NCBI GenBank assembly: GCA_026393115.1
Contig: JAPLAU010000012.1
Span: 96,437-160,436, forward strand
DNA: 64,000 bases
Direction: 5' to 3'
DNA from: Actinomycetota bacterium
GTDB lineage: Bacteria > Actinomycetota > Actinomycetes > S36-B12 > CAIYMF01
The translations under genes and the position numbers were made by a program. Positions within the stretch are counted from its first letter, which is position 1. Each line of letters starts with the position of its first letter. Below are positions 24,880 to 33,505 of the stretch, piece after piece. Under the pieces are notes generated by a model, which did not search any database, was not told the DNA's origin, and saw only the letters and a program-made list of their open reading frames with translations.

Positions 24880-25563
24880 TCACACGGCGAACTGACCGCG
24901 GAGAAGACTGACCGCGGAGTGACCCGGGTTGCCATCGATTGGCTCGTCTGAAATGTCGACGTTGGTGTAAACCGCAAGCGGAAGGCCATCGGGTACCGGG
25001 AAGGTTGCATGCGTCTGGCCACCGGACATCGTGCCCAGCGACACGAGGCCGCTGTCGTCGGGGCTCATGAGCCACACTTCGTAGAAGCCTTGGGGGTCTG
25101 CAAGTCCCACGGTGTCGACCTCAACAGTGCGACTGTTTCCGCGCTGTTGCAGTGAGGCGCTTCCAGATGCGGTCTGAGGGGCGCCGGGCAGCGTCGTGAG
25201 GGTCGCGACGGCGACAGTGGTCGGTGACGGACCCTGAGCAATGGATCGGCCAATCGTCACGCTGCCAGCGATAACCAACAGTCCCGCGGCGACCGCCACC
25301 GCGGCGAGCCAGCGCGGTCGCCTTCGGTCGAGCGGCAGCGGTACAGGCTCAGACGCAAGAGTTGCTTGCACGCCCTGCCAGACGCTTTCGGGAGGCAGCA
25401 CGAGAGGAGCCTGACCGGTGCGAGCTACGCGCACGGTGGTGGCAAGGCTCTCGAGTTCGCCACGGCACTCAACGCAACCGGCGAGATGTTCAACATCGGT
25501 GGCGTCGGTGATCGGTTCGCCGAGGGCTGCCAAGGCCAGCACGTCGGGGTCACAGTGCGCCAT
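24880..25563 (-). CDS. RskA-type anti-sigma factor
   Basis: The 227-residue protein has a zinc-binding anti-sigma start with H26-x3-C30-x2-C33 (EHLAGCVEC). A single membrane helix follows at about residues 84-103 (WLAAVAVAAGLLVIAGSVTI), and an extracellular C-terminal RskA domain (TVEVDTVGLADPQGFYEVW, LVSLGTMSGGQTHATF). It should hold the adjacent ECF sigma factor at the membrane until proteolysis. Its gene overlaps the sigma gene by 14 bases, so both are translationally coupled. The Rip1 homologue at 20.6-21.9 kb is a candidate protease for the intramembrane cut. Confidence 0.88.
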   Translation of the reverse strand: MAHCDPDVLALAALGEPITDATDVEHLAGCVECRGELESLATTVRVARTGQAPLVLPPESVWQGVQATLASEPVPLPLDRRRPRWLAAVAVAAGLLVIAGSVTIGRSIAQGPSPTTVAVATLTTLPGAPQTASGSASLQQRGNSRTVEVDTVGLADPQGFYEVWLMSPDDSGLVSLGTMSGGQTHATFPVPDGLPLAVYTNVDISDEPIDGNPGHSAVSLLRGQFAV

Positions 25564-26098
25564 GGGTCACCTCCAATCGGTCGCGCAGCTTGAGCAATGA
25601 ACGGCGGATATGGCTCTTGACCGTGCCCAGCGGTATTCCGAGCCCTTCGGAAATCTGCTGGTGAGTGAGATCTGAGTAGAAGGCGAGTCTCATAATGGCG
25701 CCGGCCGGCTCGCCAAGGCAATTCAGTTCATCGGTCACAGTTAACTCATTGATGGCGTCGATTGTGGGATCAGGGGACGGCGAGTCGTGGTAGTCCAATT
25801 CGAGGGCCAAGGTGGGTGGCTGTCGGGCCTTGCTGCGGTGGTAGTCGGCTACCCGTCGGCGGGTGATTCCCATGAGCCATGCGGGCGGGTTGCCCGCATG
25901 GGGATCGAAACTCGTTCGCGAGTGCCATGCCGACACGAACACGGCCTGGGTCACATCTTCAGCATCTGCAGGTGACGGGAGTGAGCGCAATGCAACCGAA
26001 TAGACCAGTGGGCTCCAGCGTCGGAACATCTCCTCGAGCGCACCCTCTTCACCGGCGACCAGCCGGTGTCCGAGAGCGCGGAGCTCTGAGTCGATCAC
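25550..26098 (-). CDS. ECF RNA polymerase sigma factor, SigK-like
   Basis: From GTG 26098 the protein is 182 residues, the usual ECF length. Region 2 is visible as MFRRWSPLVYSVALRSL and DAEDVTQAVFVSAWHS, and region 4 as LTHQQISEGLGIPLGTVKSH. The frame stays open to 26200, but that extension (VWFPTMDGIPQESRARRC) does not look like a sigma factor. No clear ribosome site precedes the GTG, so the start is approximate. It is cotranscribed with the RskA-type gene and lies 109 bases after a fasciclin gene on the same strand, as in the SigK regulon of mycobacteria. Confidence 0.85.
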   Translation of the reverse strand: MIDSELRALGHRLVAGEEGALEEMFRRWSPLVYSVALRSLPSPADAEDVTQAVFVSAWHSRTSFDPHAGNPPAWLMGITRRRVADYHRSKARQPPTLALELDYHDSPSPDPTIDAINELTVTDELNCLGEPAGAIMRLAFYSDLTHQQISEGLGIPLGTVKSHIRRSLLKLRDRLEVTHGAL

Positions 26099-26128
26099 GT
26101 CAGTAGTGTCACATGGACACCGGCGAGC

Positions 26129-26181
26129 CCGCGACTCCTGGGGGATCCCATCCATCGTGGGAAACCACACGGGAGTCGCGG
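26129..26181. other. Hairpin between fasciclin and sigma genes
   Basis: CCGCGACTCC (26129-26138) and GGAGTCGCGG (26172-26181) form a perfect 10-bp stem. The enclosed bases contain a second small stem, TCCCA/TGGGA. On the transcribed minus strand it follows the fasciclin stop and precedes the sigma start, without a U tract, so it could be an attenuator, an RNA-processing site or a protective 3' end for the fasciclin mRNA. Confidence 0.5.
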
Positions 26182-26207
26182 ACTCGACCAGCATTACCAA
26201 CTACCTG

Positions 26208-26873
26208 TCAGCCTGCGATGGGCGAGGGAAGGTTCGCGGGCAGAAGCACGCGGCTAATACCGTGCGCGATCTGCTTGTTTCCCTTGTTGATGTCTGCCTG
26301 CACTACCCACGGGTTGGTGTAGAGCAAACCCTTGTCGTACAGGTAGATGCGGCCGTTCATCACCTTGACGCGGACGGCGCCGCCGTTGAACATGCGCAGT
26401 ACCACGTTGTTGGCCTTCGATGCAGCGCTTGAATCGATGGTGCCGGCGGTGCAGTGGTAGAGAACGATGGCCTCAAGGGTGTTGATTCCGCCGGGGGTCT
26501 TGGTGGCCAACGCGGTGAAGACTGACTTCTCAGTGGGGTAGCCGTGTGCCTTCGGGAACGCCTGGATGGCGAACTTGCGGAACGCACTGTCGGTCGGGAT
26601 GAAGCACGTCGCGGCCACCTTGCCGTTGGCGAGGGTGCCCACCGGCGAATCCGGCTTTGCCTTGAGAATGGCGTCGATGGTGTCGGTCAGAATGTCGTAG
26701 TCCGACCAGTTGTGGTCGAACGTGGGTGCAGCGCTGGGGTTCACTCCGAGCACGGTTGCCAACGAGCGCGTGCCCATAGGTGCGGCTTGCGTGGCAGGGG
26801 CGATGACGGTGGCCGCGAGGGCGGCCAGAGCGAGCGAACCGGTCAGCCCGGCGATCAGTCGTGAGCGACGCAT
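26208..26873 (-). CDS. Secreted fasciclin-domain protein
   Basis: The 221-residue protein has a signal peptide (to about residue 30, APATQAAP) and one fasciclin (FAS1) domain. Recognisable parts are [37 protein letters not shown], then [10 protein letters not shown] and the C-terminal [14 protein letters not shown]1 proteins are adhesion or surface proteins; mycobacterial MPT70 and MPT83 are relatives controlled by SigK/RskA. ATG 26873 has AAGGAG six bases upstream; the in-frame start at 26966 has no support. The neighbouring ECF sigma/anti-sigma pair on the same strand suggests that it is a target of that system. Confidence 0.88.
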   Translation of the reverse strand: MRRSRLIAGLTGSLALAALAATVIAPATQAAPMGTRSLATVLGVNPSAAPTFDHNWSDYDILTDTIDAILKAKPDSPVGTLANGKVAATCFIPTDSAFRKFAIQAFPKAHGYPTEKSVFTALATKTPGGINTLEAIVLYHCTAGTIDSSAASKANNVVLRMFNGGAVRVKVMNGRIYLYDKGLLYTNPWVVQADINKGNKQIAHGISRVLLPANLPSPIAG

Positions 26874-26898
26874 GGGGTCTCCTTCTCGGTGTCGGGAT

Positions 26899-26928
26899 CC
26901 CCTTGTCAGGATCCTCACTCCCCTTGTC
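26899..26928. repeat. Direct repeat CCCCTTGTC, two copies 21 bp apart
   Basis: Two exact 9-bp copies (26899-26907 and 26920-26928) lie upstream of the fasciclin gene on its coding side. A distance of 21 bp is two helical turns, so a protein could bind both copies on one DNA face. Upstream on the minus strand is GCATCC followed after about 14 bases by CGACGA, weakly similar to a SigK-type promoter. Confidence 0.4.
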
Positions 26929-27054
26929 GTCGGGGAGACCACCTCTGGATGCACTCGGCGACACATTTCTCAAAATCGTGTGTGCGAGGCCGACCCCGGC
27001 CGTTCGGAGGGCCGCGGACTATCCTCGGACCACCGACGACGAAGGGTTTCACCC

Positions 27055-28818
27055 GTGCTGCTACGCATGTCAACGCTTTTCCTACGCACCTTGCGCGAGG
27101 ACCCGGCTGACGCTGAGGTTCCGAGCCACCGCTTGCTCGTGCGTGCGGGGCTGGTGCGTCGGGTTGCTCCGGGTGTCTTTAGTTGGTTGCCGTTGGGATA
27201 CATCGTCTACCGCAACGTCGAGCGCATCGTGCGTGAGGAAATGGACGCCGCTGGCTTCCAGGAAGTGCATTTCCCTTCGCTGCTTCCTCGCGAACCGTAC
27301 GAGATCACGGGCCGCTGGACCGAATACGGCGACAATCTCTTCCGATTGCACGACCGCAGGCAGGGCGACTACCTCCTCGGACCCACTCACGAGGAAATGT
27401 TCACGCTGATGGTGAAGGGCGAGTACTCGTCCTACAAGGACTTGCCCTTGGTGATCTACCAAATTCAGGCCAAGTTCCGCGATGAAGCGCGCCCTCGCGC
27501 GGGAATCCTGCGCGGCCGCGAGTTCATGATGAAAGATTCGTACTCGTTCGACCTTGACGATGCTGGCTTGGCGGTGTCGTACCAGCGACACCGTGATGCC
27601 TACGTCAGTACGTTCGATCGATTGGCCTTGGGCTATGTGATCGTGTCGGCGATGGCGGGCGCGATGGGCGGAAGCGCCAGCGAGGAGTTTCTTGCGACCG
27701 CCGAACATGGCGAAGACACGTACGTACGCTGCACGTCATGCGATTACGCCGCCAACGTCGAAGCGGTCACGACACCGGTTCCTGAGGCGATCGCACTCGA
27801 AGGACTTCCGGTGGCACATGTCGAAGACACCCCTGACACTCCCACCATCGACTCGCTGGTGGCGCACGCCAACGCACACCAGTCACGCGACGATCGTCAG
27901 TGGACCGGTGCCGACACGCTCAAGAACGTGGTGCTCACGGTCACTCGTCCCGACGGCACCACCTACCCGTTGGCGGTGGGGCTCGCCGGTGATCGTGAGG
28001 TTGACCTCAAGCGCCTCGAGGCTGTGCTGCACCCCGATTCGCCCACTCCCATGGATGAAGCCACGTTCGCCTCACATCCGGCACTGGTCAAGGGCTACAT
28101 CGGTCCGCAGTCACTCGGCGAAGAGTCTGCGTCTGGCATTCGATTCCTGGTCGACCCACGCGTCGTCGATGGCACCCGGTGGATCACCGGAGCCAACCAG
28201 CCCGGTCGCCACGTCTTCGATCTGGTGATGGGTCGTGACTTCACCGCTGATGGCACGATCGAGGCTGCGGAAGTTGTGGCTGGTGACTCCTGTCCGCGCT
28301 GTGGTTCGGAAGTGGAGATGGCGCGTGGCATCGAGATCGGCCACATCTTCCAACTCGGTCGCAAGTTCGCCGAAGCGCTTGATCTCACGGTGCTCGACGA
28401 GAACGGCAAATCACGCGTGGTCACGATGGGGTCGTACGGAATTGGTGTGTCGCGCGCAGTAGCGGCAATCGCCGAGCAGCACCACGATGACAAGGGGCTG
28501 GTGTGGCCGCGTGAGGTAGCGCCCGCCGACATTCACCTTGTTGCCACCGGTAAGGACGATGCAGTATTCGAAGCGGCCGAGTCGTTGGCAGTGTCGCTCG
28601 AAGCTGCAGGTGTGCGCGTGTTGTACGACGATCGTCGTGGCGTGTCGCCCGGTGTGAAATTCAATGACTCCGAGTTGCTCGGTGTTCCCACGATCGTTGT
28701 CGTGGGTAAGCGCCTCGTCGACGGTGTGGTTGAGGTGAAGGACCGAGCCACGGGAGAGCGCATCGATGTCGTGCTTGACGAGGCCGTATCCACGCTGATT
28801 GCCCTCTGCCGGGGATGA
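27055..28818 (+). CDS. proS: Prolyl-tRNA synthetase, bacterial type
   Basis: The 587-residue enzyme has the class II core with motif 1 ([20 protein letters not shown]), the [10 protein letters not shown] and [13 protein letters not shown] motifs, and motif 3 ([17 protein letters not shown]). Between them is the long editing (YbaK-like) insertion of bacterial ProS that removes mischarged alanine. GTG 27055 begins [17 protein letters not shown], the normal N-terminus, with GAAGGG upstream; the frame is open much further but overlaps the fasciclin promoter. The position next to nusA and infB genes follows the mycobacterial order. Confidence 0.95.
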   Translation: MLLRMSTLFLRTLREDPADAEVPSHRLLVRAGLVRRVAPGVFSWLPLGYIVYRNVERIVREEMDAAGFQEVHFPSLLPREPYEITGRWTEYGDNLFRLHDRRQGDYLLGPTHEEMFTLMVKGEYSSYKDLPLVIYQIQAKFRDEARPRAGILRGREFMMKDSYSFDLDDAGLAVSYQRHRDAYVSTFDRLALGYVIVSAMAGAMGGSASEEFLATAEHGEDTYVRCTSCDYAANVEAVTTPVPEAIALEGLPVAHVEDTPDTPTIDSLVAHANAHQSRDDRQWTGADTLKNVVLTVTRPDGTTYPLAVGLAGDREVDLKRLEAVLHPDSPTPMDEATFASHPALVKGYIGPQSLGEESASGIRFLVDPRVVDGTRWITGANQPGRHVFDLVMGRDFTADGTIEAAEVVAGDSCPRCGSEVEMARGIEIGHIFQLGRKFAEALDLTVLDENGKSRVVTMGSYGIGVSRAVAAIAEQHHDDKGLVWPREVAPADIHLVATGKDDAVFEAAESLAVSLEAAGVRVLYDDRRGVSPGVKFNDSELLGVPTIVVVGKRLVDGVVEVKDRATGERIDVVLDEAVSTLIALCRG

Positions 28819-29543
28819 GCAGCCAGAAGGCGATTGAGGTTGTCATCTTCGATTGGGGTGGCACCCTCACCCCATGGGCTGACATCGACGTGCTCGATTC
28901 TTGGCGCGCCTATTCGCGCGTCGTGCGTCCTGACGATGCCGAATCGCTTGCGCAAACACTTGCGACGGCGGAAGTTGCTCGGTGGGCAGAGCAGCGACGT
29001 ACGGCCGGGCACGCTGGCACCGGACGCCTCGACCAACTTCTATCCGAACACGGCATCGACACTGAGTCGGAGGTCCACCGCTACGCGCTGGCAGCCTATG
29101 ACCAATGGTGGACTCCATACACGCTGTGCGATCCGCAGGCTGCCCCGCTCATGCTGGCGTTGCGCGAGCGTGGGTTGCGTATCGGCGTGTTGAGCAACAC
29201 TCAGTGGCCGGTGGGTGTTCACGACGCCGTTCTCGTGCGCGATGGGCTGCAGAACCTCATCGACGGCGCTGTTTATACGTCGGAATTGCGTGTCGGCAAG
29301 CCGCATCCCGACGCATTCCGCGCGGCCCTCGATTCAGTGGGTGTCGAAAGCCCTGCCAGTGCTGTTTTTGTTGGAGACCGTCCCTACGACGATGTGCACG
29401 GCGCCCAGATGTTCGGGATGCGTGCGATCTTGCTCGCCCACGGAGGCATTGCGGCATCCGAACTCGTTGCGGTTGAAACGGAGCCGGACGCCGTGGTGAG
29501 CGAATTGGCCGACGTACTCGGTGTCATTGATAGCTGGCTCTGA
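28815..29543 (+). CDS. HAD-superfamily hydrolase
   Basis: The 242-residue protein has HAD motif I as [10 protein letters not shown], motif II as GVLSNTQW, the lysine as [13 protein letters not shown] and motif IV as [15 protein letters not shown] helical cap lies at about residues 20-105. Motif I has WGGT where DxDxT/V is usual, so the second Asp, the general acid in phosphatases, is replaced by Gly. Such proteins include haloacid dehalogenase-like and other non-phosphatase members. Its ATG overlaps the proS stop (ATGA) and its TGA overlaps the next ATG, so it is in the same transcript. Substrate unknown. Confidence 0.85.
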   Translation: MSSQKAIEVVIFDWGGTLTPWADIDVLDSWRAYSRVVRPDDAESLAQTLATAEVARWAEQRRTAGHAGTGRLDQLLSEHGIDTESEVHRYALAAYDQWWTPYTLCDPQAAPLMLALRERGLRIGVLSNTQWPVGVHDAVLVRDGLQNLIDGAVYTSELRVGKPHPDAFRAALDSVGVESPASAVFVGDRPYDDVHGAQMFGMRAILLAHGGIAASELVAVETEPDAVVSELADVLGVIDSWL

Positions 29544-30334
29544 TGCTGACCGGTGATTTACCCCTGTGGTGGATCGCGATCCTGATCGTGGCCGCGTTTG
29601 CCGCCGGTTGGGTTGACGCGGTGAGCGGTGGAGGTGGGCTGATTCAGTTGCCCGTGATGTTGCTGGCGCTCCCGCCGTCGCTGGTCATCTCCGGGCTTGG
29701 AACCAACAAGCTCTCATCCATGATCGGCACGAGTGCGGCGGCCGCGACGTACGCGCGTCGTTCTCCTCCCGATCCGCGTACGGCACTGCCCATGGCGGGT
29801 GCCGCATTCATTGGTTCGGCCATGGGCGCCGCGGCAGCCACACGAGTACCACCGGAGGCCTTTCGTCCGGTAGTCGCCGCGGTACTCCTCATCGTGTGGG
29901 TGTGGACGCTGCTGCGTCCAGCGATGGGTGAAACCGACAATCTGCGCTGGGGTGGACGCCGTCGCCACTACGTGGTCGCGGTGGCGTTGGGCTTTGTGAT
30001 CGGCTGCTATGACGGATTGATCGGGCCGGGTACCGGCGCCTTCCTAGTCTTCGTGTTGGTGTGGCTGTTGGGCTATTCATTCCTGCGGGCTTCGGCAACG
30101 GCCAAGGTGGTCAATCTCGGAACTAACATCGCCGCGTTGATTGTTTTCGCGATCGCGGGCCATGTGCTCTGGGGATTGGGACTTTTGATGGGCGCGGGAA
30201 ACCTTGCGGGCGGTGTGTTGGGAGCGCGAACCGCGGTGCGCCGGGGGAGTGGATTCGTGCGCACCGTCTTGCTGGCCGTGGTCGGCGTACTGATTGTGGT
30301 GCTGCTGATTCAGTCGATTCTTGTGCTGCGCTGA
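29543..30334 (+). CDS. TauE/SafE-family membrane exporter
   Basis: The 263-residue protein has about 7-8 hydrophobic helices. It carries the family signature GWVDAVSGGGGLIQLPVML near the N-terminus and its inverted counterpart IGCYDGLIGPGTGAFLVFVL in the second half. Relatives move sulfite, sulfoacetate or other organic anions; the substrate here is unknown. Its start codon overlaps the stop of the HAD gene. Confidence 0.85.
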   Translation: MLTGDLPLWWIAILIVAAFAAGWVDAVSGGGGLIQLPVMLLALPPSLVISGLGTNKLSSMIGTSAAAATYARRSPPDPRTALPMAGAAFIGSAMGAAAATRVPPEAFRPVVAAVLLIVWVWTLLRPAMGETDNLRWGGRRRHYVVAVALGFVIGCYDGLIGPGTGAFLVFVLVWLLGYSFLRASATAKVVNLGTNIAALIVFAIAGHVLWGLGLLMGAGNLAGGVLGARTAVRRGSGFVRTVLLAVVGVLIVVLLIQSILVLR

Positions 30335-30341
30335 TCGACGA

Positions 30342-30800
30342 CTAACCCTTGGTCGAAAGCAGTCCGGGAAACGCCTGAGTCGTTCCGTTCCAACGGCTGG
30401 AGCGCACGGCGCAGGCAGCGACGGCAGCGGCAGCAACAGAGGTCATCTCGTCGTTGTTCTCTGCACGTGCGCTCGCAACGAGGTCGGCCCACACCAGGGC
30501 AAGGCGATCTTCGATCAACGCTCCGAGTCGTTGAGCGGTTGACTTACTCGTAATCGGAAATGGCGGGTTGTAGGCGGCGGCCGCCGGCTCGGGTTGAACA
30601 GAGAGTTCAATCAGGCGCTGACGCACGCGATCGCGACTTGCTGTGTGTTCGGCGAGGAACTGACGTGCCAATGTTCGCGCGGCGTCGCTCAACTGCGCTC
30701 CAATGAGTCCGTACGCGTAGACGCACGCATTCTCGCCCGCGAGAACCGACTGAAGCGCTGCAGTGACCGTAGGCAATGCGTCAAGGTTTCTCACGCTCAT
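30342..30800 (-). CDS. Ferritin-like DUF4439 protein
   Basis: The 152-residue mostly helical protein begins LDALPTVTAALQSVLAGENA and continues ACVYAYGLIGAQL, where a Glu and a Tyr resemble the ferritin-like DUF4439 family (a counterpart of Rv2844). A second helix pair contains LARQFLAEHTASRDRVRQRL with an E-x2-H-like pattern. Function unknown. ATG 30800 has GGAG upstream; the earlier in-frame start at 30842 lies inside the upstream lipoprotein gene. It overlaps that gene by 4 bases. Confidence 0.75.
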   Translation of the reverse strand: MSVRNLDALPTVTAALQSVLAGENACVYAYGLIGAQLSDAARTLARQFLAEHTASRDRVRQRLIELSVQPEPAAAAYNPPFPITSKSTAQRLGALIEDRLALVWADLVASARAENNDEMTSVAAAAVAACAVRSSRWNGTTQAFPGLLSTKG

Positions 30801-31318
30801 GCGAGCTCCCTGATGAGCAATGACTGATGTGCCGATTCGCACGCACCGATCAGCGAAAGTTCGCGCGCGAACTGCCAGCGACTTACGTGGAGGCAGTCGG
30901 CCTCACGAGCAGTTGCGGCCGCGCCTTCGGCTTTGGCAAGTTGTCGAAGGGCCGCATTCGACGACGAGGGAACGGCGGGTGCCGCCGGCGTGGGTGCCGC
31001 GATTGCCTGGCCGATGTTCACTGCGGCCAGATGGGCAGCGTGATGGGCGCGGAAGGGTTTGAGTTGATCGGCAAGATCGGGAAACGTGGCAATGACCGCG
31101 TCGTAAGTGGCGATCAGCTTCGCCTCGGCTGTCACCACGGCCGTGCGCAATTCAAGGTCGGGATCGTCGCTGCCTGTGGGGTCGGGGGCATTGGGATCAA
31201 CCACCGCCGGACTCGAACTGCACGCCGCCACTGCACTCAGAAGGACGACCCCACCGACCACGGCGCACGCAGACATGAGGTGCCGTCGGGTCACGGTGAG
31301 AGGCGAGGGTTCCTGCAC
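30797..31318 (-). CDS. Putative lipoprotein, ferritin-like
   Basis: From GTG 31318 the protein has 173 residues. A twin-arginine-like signal (TRRHLMSACAVVGG) leads to a lipobox (AVAAC). The rest is alanine-rich and helical (VTAEAKLIATYDAVIATFPD, FRAHHAAHLAAV), perhaps a degenerate ferritin-like bundle related to the gene downstream. The start is uncertain: GTG 31294 is an alternative, and the frame is open to 31519 across the rimP promoter. It is divergent from rimP, as Rv2843 is in M. tuberculosis. Function unknown. Confidence 0.65.
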   Translation of the reverse strand: MQEPSPLTVTRRHLMSACAVVGGVVLLSAVAACSSSPAVVDPNAPDPTGSDDPDLELRTAVVTAEAKLIATYDAVIATFPDLADQLKPFRAHHAAHLAAVNIGQAIAAPTPAAPAVPSSSNAALRQLAKAEGAAATAREADCLHVSRWQFARELSLIGACESAHQSLLIRELA

Positions 31319-31400
31319 TGGTCCATCGTCACACGGCAGACGGATAGGCTGAGTATCGGCTCGGCCGTGTCGCCGTGCTTGTCCGACGTCAGGAGCCCGT

Positions 31401-31871
31401 ATGCCCGTCAGCGCCGATGCGATTAGTCGCGCCGTGGCTCCCCTCGTGAGTGCCGCCGGACTCGATCTCGAAGGGGTCGTGGTGCGCGCGGCCGGACGCC
31501 GGTCGTTGGTGCGAGTCATCGTCGATTCTGACAGGGGCGTCTCTTTGGATGCGGTCGCCTCAATCTCGTCGGCGATTTCCGAGGCGCTCGACGATGCGGG
31601 AGTGATGGGGCAGACGCCCTACACGCTCGAAGTCAGTTCACCAGGTGTCGATCGGCCTCTCACCGAGCCTCGCCACTGGCGACGCGCGCGCGGTCGACTC
31701 GTTGAGGTCGAACTCGTCGAGCGAGCCCCCATCGTGGGTCGAGTCGTGTCCTCCGACGACACCTCGGTCACGCTCGATATTTCCAGCAAGGAGCGCACGG
31801 TTGAATTCGCCGATATTGCGCGTGCTGTGGTGCAGGTCGAGTTCAACGCTGTCCAGACTGAGGAGGACTGA
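31401..31871 (+). CDS. rimP: Ribosome maturation factor RimP
   Basis: The 156-residue protein has the RimP N-terminal domain (LDLEGVVVRAAGRRSLVRVI, LDAVASISSAISEALDD, YTLEVSSPGVDRPLTEPRHW) and a C-terminal SH3-like domain (GRLVEVELVERAPIVGRVV). It assists 30S subunit maturation. ATG has AGGAG upstream and nusA starts 3 bases after the stop, the conserved rimP-nusA pair. Confidence 0.93.
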   Translation: MPVSADAISRAVAPLVSAAGLDLEGVVVRAAGRRSLVRVIVDSDRGVSLDAVASISSAISEALDDAGVMGQTPYTLEVSSPGVDRPLTEPRHWRRARGRLVEVELVERAPIVGRVVSSDDTSVTLDISSKERTVEFADIARAVVQVEFNAVQTEED

Positions 31872-31874
31872 GCG

Positions 31875-33032
31875 ATGGAACTAGACATGTCTGCTCTGCG
31901 CGCTGTGGTGATCGAGCGTGAGTTATCGCTCGAGCGAGTGCTTGCATCGATTGAGGAAGCGCTGCTCTCCGCGTATTACCGTTCGCTGGGTCACGAACCG
32001 GCACCCCCTCGTCCGGTGCATGCCGTCGACGCACCTGCGGTTCACGTGCAACTTCCGCCCGCTCGCATCGATCTTGATCGCCAAACCGGTCAGGTGCGCG
32101 TGCTCATTCCGGAACTCGATGACGACGGACGCACCATCGGTGAAGTGGACGCCACCCCCGACGATTTCGGACGAGTGGCGATGGCGGCTGCCCGTTCGGT
32201 GCTGACCCAGCGTTTGCGTGAGGCCGAAGATGACAGCGCGTTTGTCGAGTTCGCTGCCAAAGAGGGTGACCTCGTGTCGGGCATCATTCAGCAGGGGCAT
32301 GACCCCCGCACGGTGCTCGTCAATCTCGGCCGCGTTGAGGCGGTCCTTCCTGCGCACGAGCAGGTTCCGGGTGAGATCTATGTGCACGGTGAGTGGCTCA
32401 AGGCCCACGTCGTCAGCGTGCGTCGAGGTACCAAGGCACCTCAGGTGACCGTGTCGCGCACCCACCCGGGTCTGGTCAAGGGTCTGTTTGCTCTGGAGGT
32501 CCCAGAAATCACCGACGGCGTGGTCGAGATCGTCTCCATCGCCCGTGAGGCCGGTCATCGCTCGAAAATTGCCGTTCGGTCGCACAACCCCGGTGTGGCG
32601 GCGAAGGGCGCCTGTATCGGCCCGGTCGGAGCTCGCGTTCGCGCAGTGGTGAATGAACTGCACGGCGAGAAGATCGACATTATCGACTGGTCTGACGATC
32701 CGGCTGAGTACGTCGGAAATGCCCTGTCGCCCTCGCGGGTGGTGTCAGTTGAGGTCGTTGACCTCGAGGCGAAGTCGGCCCGGGTGGTCGTTCCCGACTA
32801 TCAACTGTCGCTGGCGATTGGCAAAGAGGGACAAAACGCCCGACTCGCCGCCCGACTGACGGGCTGGCGCATCGATATTCGCTCCGATGAGGCGCCCCTG
32901 ACCGAGCCCGAGCCCGAGACCGAGACCGAGCCCCTGACCGAGCCCCTGACCGAGCCCCTGACCGAGCCCGAGACCGAGCCCGAGACCGAGCCCCTGAACG
33001 AGCCAGACGACGGTGAGGCGGGACAGGAGTGA
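31875..33032 (+). CDS. nusA: Transcription termination/antitermination factor NusA
   Basis: The 385 residues contain the NusA N-terminal domain, an S1 domain (about 130-195; EGDLVSGIIQQGHDPRTVLV) and two KH domains (SHNPGVAAKGACIGPVGARV and LSLAIGKEGQNARLAARLTG). It binds RNA polymerase and nascent RNA. It lacks the C-terminal acidic repeats of E. coli NusA, as is usual for actinobacteria. Instead the last ~42 residues are a Thr-Glu-Pro repeat tail made by 12-base DNA repeats. The start has GAGG upstream; the stop overlaps the ylxR start (GTGA). Confidence 0.95.
   Translation: MELDMSALRAVVIERELSLERVLASIEEALLSAYYRSLGHEPAPPRPVHAVDAPAVHVQLPPARIDLDRQTGQVRVLIPELDDDGRTIGEVDATPDDFGRVAMAAARSVLTQRLREAEDDSAFVEFAAKEGDLVSGIIQQGHDPRTVLVNLGRVEAVLPAHEQVPGEIYVHGEWLKAHVVSVRRGTKAPQVTVSRTHPGLVKGLFALEVPEITDGVVEIVSIAREAGHRSKIAVRSHNPGVAAKGACIGPVGARVRAVVNELHGEKIDIIDWSDDPAEYVGNALSPSRVVSVEVVDLEAKSARVVVPDYQLSLAIGKEGQNARLAARLTGWRIDIRSDEAPLTEPEPETETEPLTEPLTEPLTEPETEPETEPLNEPDDGEAGQE
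32893..33005 (+). repeat. Imperfect 6/12-bp tandem repeat in the nusA 3' end
   Basis: Units such as GAGCCCCTGACC and GAGCCCGAGACC repeat about nine times and encode TEPxTEP units in the last part of NusA. Copy number can change without breaking the frame because units are multiples of three. Confidence 0.85.
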
Positions 33033-33355
33033 TCGACGGGGTAGACTTTCTTCCGGTAGATCGTCCGGTTCCCTCTGGTGCGCGCGGTTCAACGCCGGTG
33101 CGCACGTGTGTGGGCTGTCGGAAGAGGTCTGCTTCGTCCGAACTGCTGAGGGTGGTAGTGGCCGTGGATGAGGACCAAGTGGTTCTCGTACCCGACCCCC
33201 GTCACCGGGCACCGGGCCGTGGAGCGCATCTGCATCCGCGGTATGAGTGCCTCGATCTCGCTGAGCGCCGTCGGGCGTTCCCGCGGGCCCTACGGGTCGC
33301 GGGGCCGCTTGATCTGACTGCGCTGCACGTGCTGATTGAATCGGAAGCCGGATGA
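33029..33355 (+). CDS. ylxR: YlxR-family RNA-binding protein (RnpM)
   Basis: The 108-residue protein has the family core PVRTCVGCRKRSASSELLRV and GRGAHLHPRYECLDLAERRR. YlxR sits between nusA and infB in most Gram-positive genomes and has been described as an RNA-binding modulator of RNase P. The GTG start overlaps the nusA stop by 4 bases, indicating coupled translation. Confidence 0.9.
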   Translation: MIDGVDFLPVDRPVPSGARGSTPVRTCVGCRKRSASSELLRVVVAVDEDQVVLVPDPRHRAPGRGAHLHPRYECLDLAERRRAFPRALRVAGPLDLTALHVLIESEAG

Positions 33356-33505
33356 ACGGATGAACGGCACGACAACGCACTATCCAATGTCCCAACGACA
33401 AGGTTCGGAGCGCAGGGAAATGAACCTCCGATGAGCATGCACCGATGAAGCCGCCCCACGAGTAGGCCCGCCTGACAACAGGCTCGGGCCAGGAACGAGA
33501 GAGAC

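Noticed and set aside
26874..27054. T-box or other riboswitch before proS
   Set aside because: The leader is short and no T-box bulge sequence or specifier arrangement can be seen.
26710..27054. N-terminal extension of proS by 115 residues
   Set aside because: The extension covers the fasciclin signal peptide antisense and has no family likeness; GTG 27055 gives the normal N-terminus.
32745..33401. Open frame on the minus strand with a GLGLGLGQG run
   Set aside because: It is the antisense image of the nusA TEP repeat and crosses the real ylxR gene.
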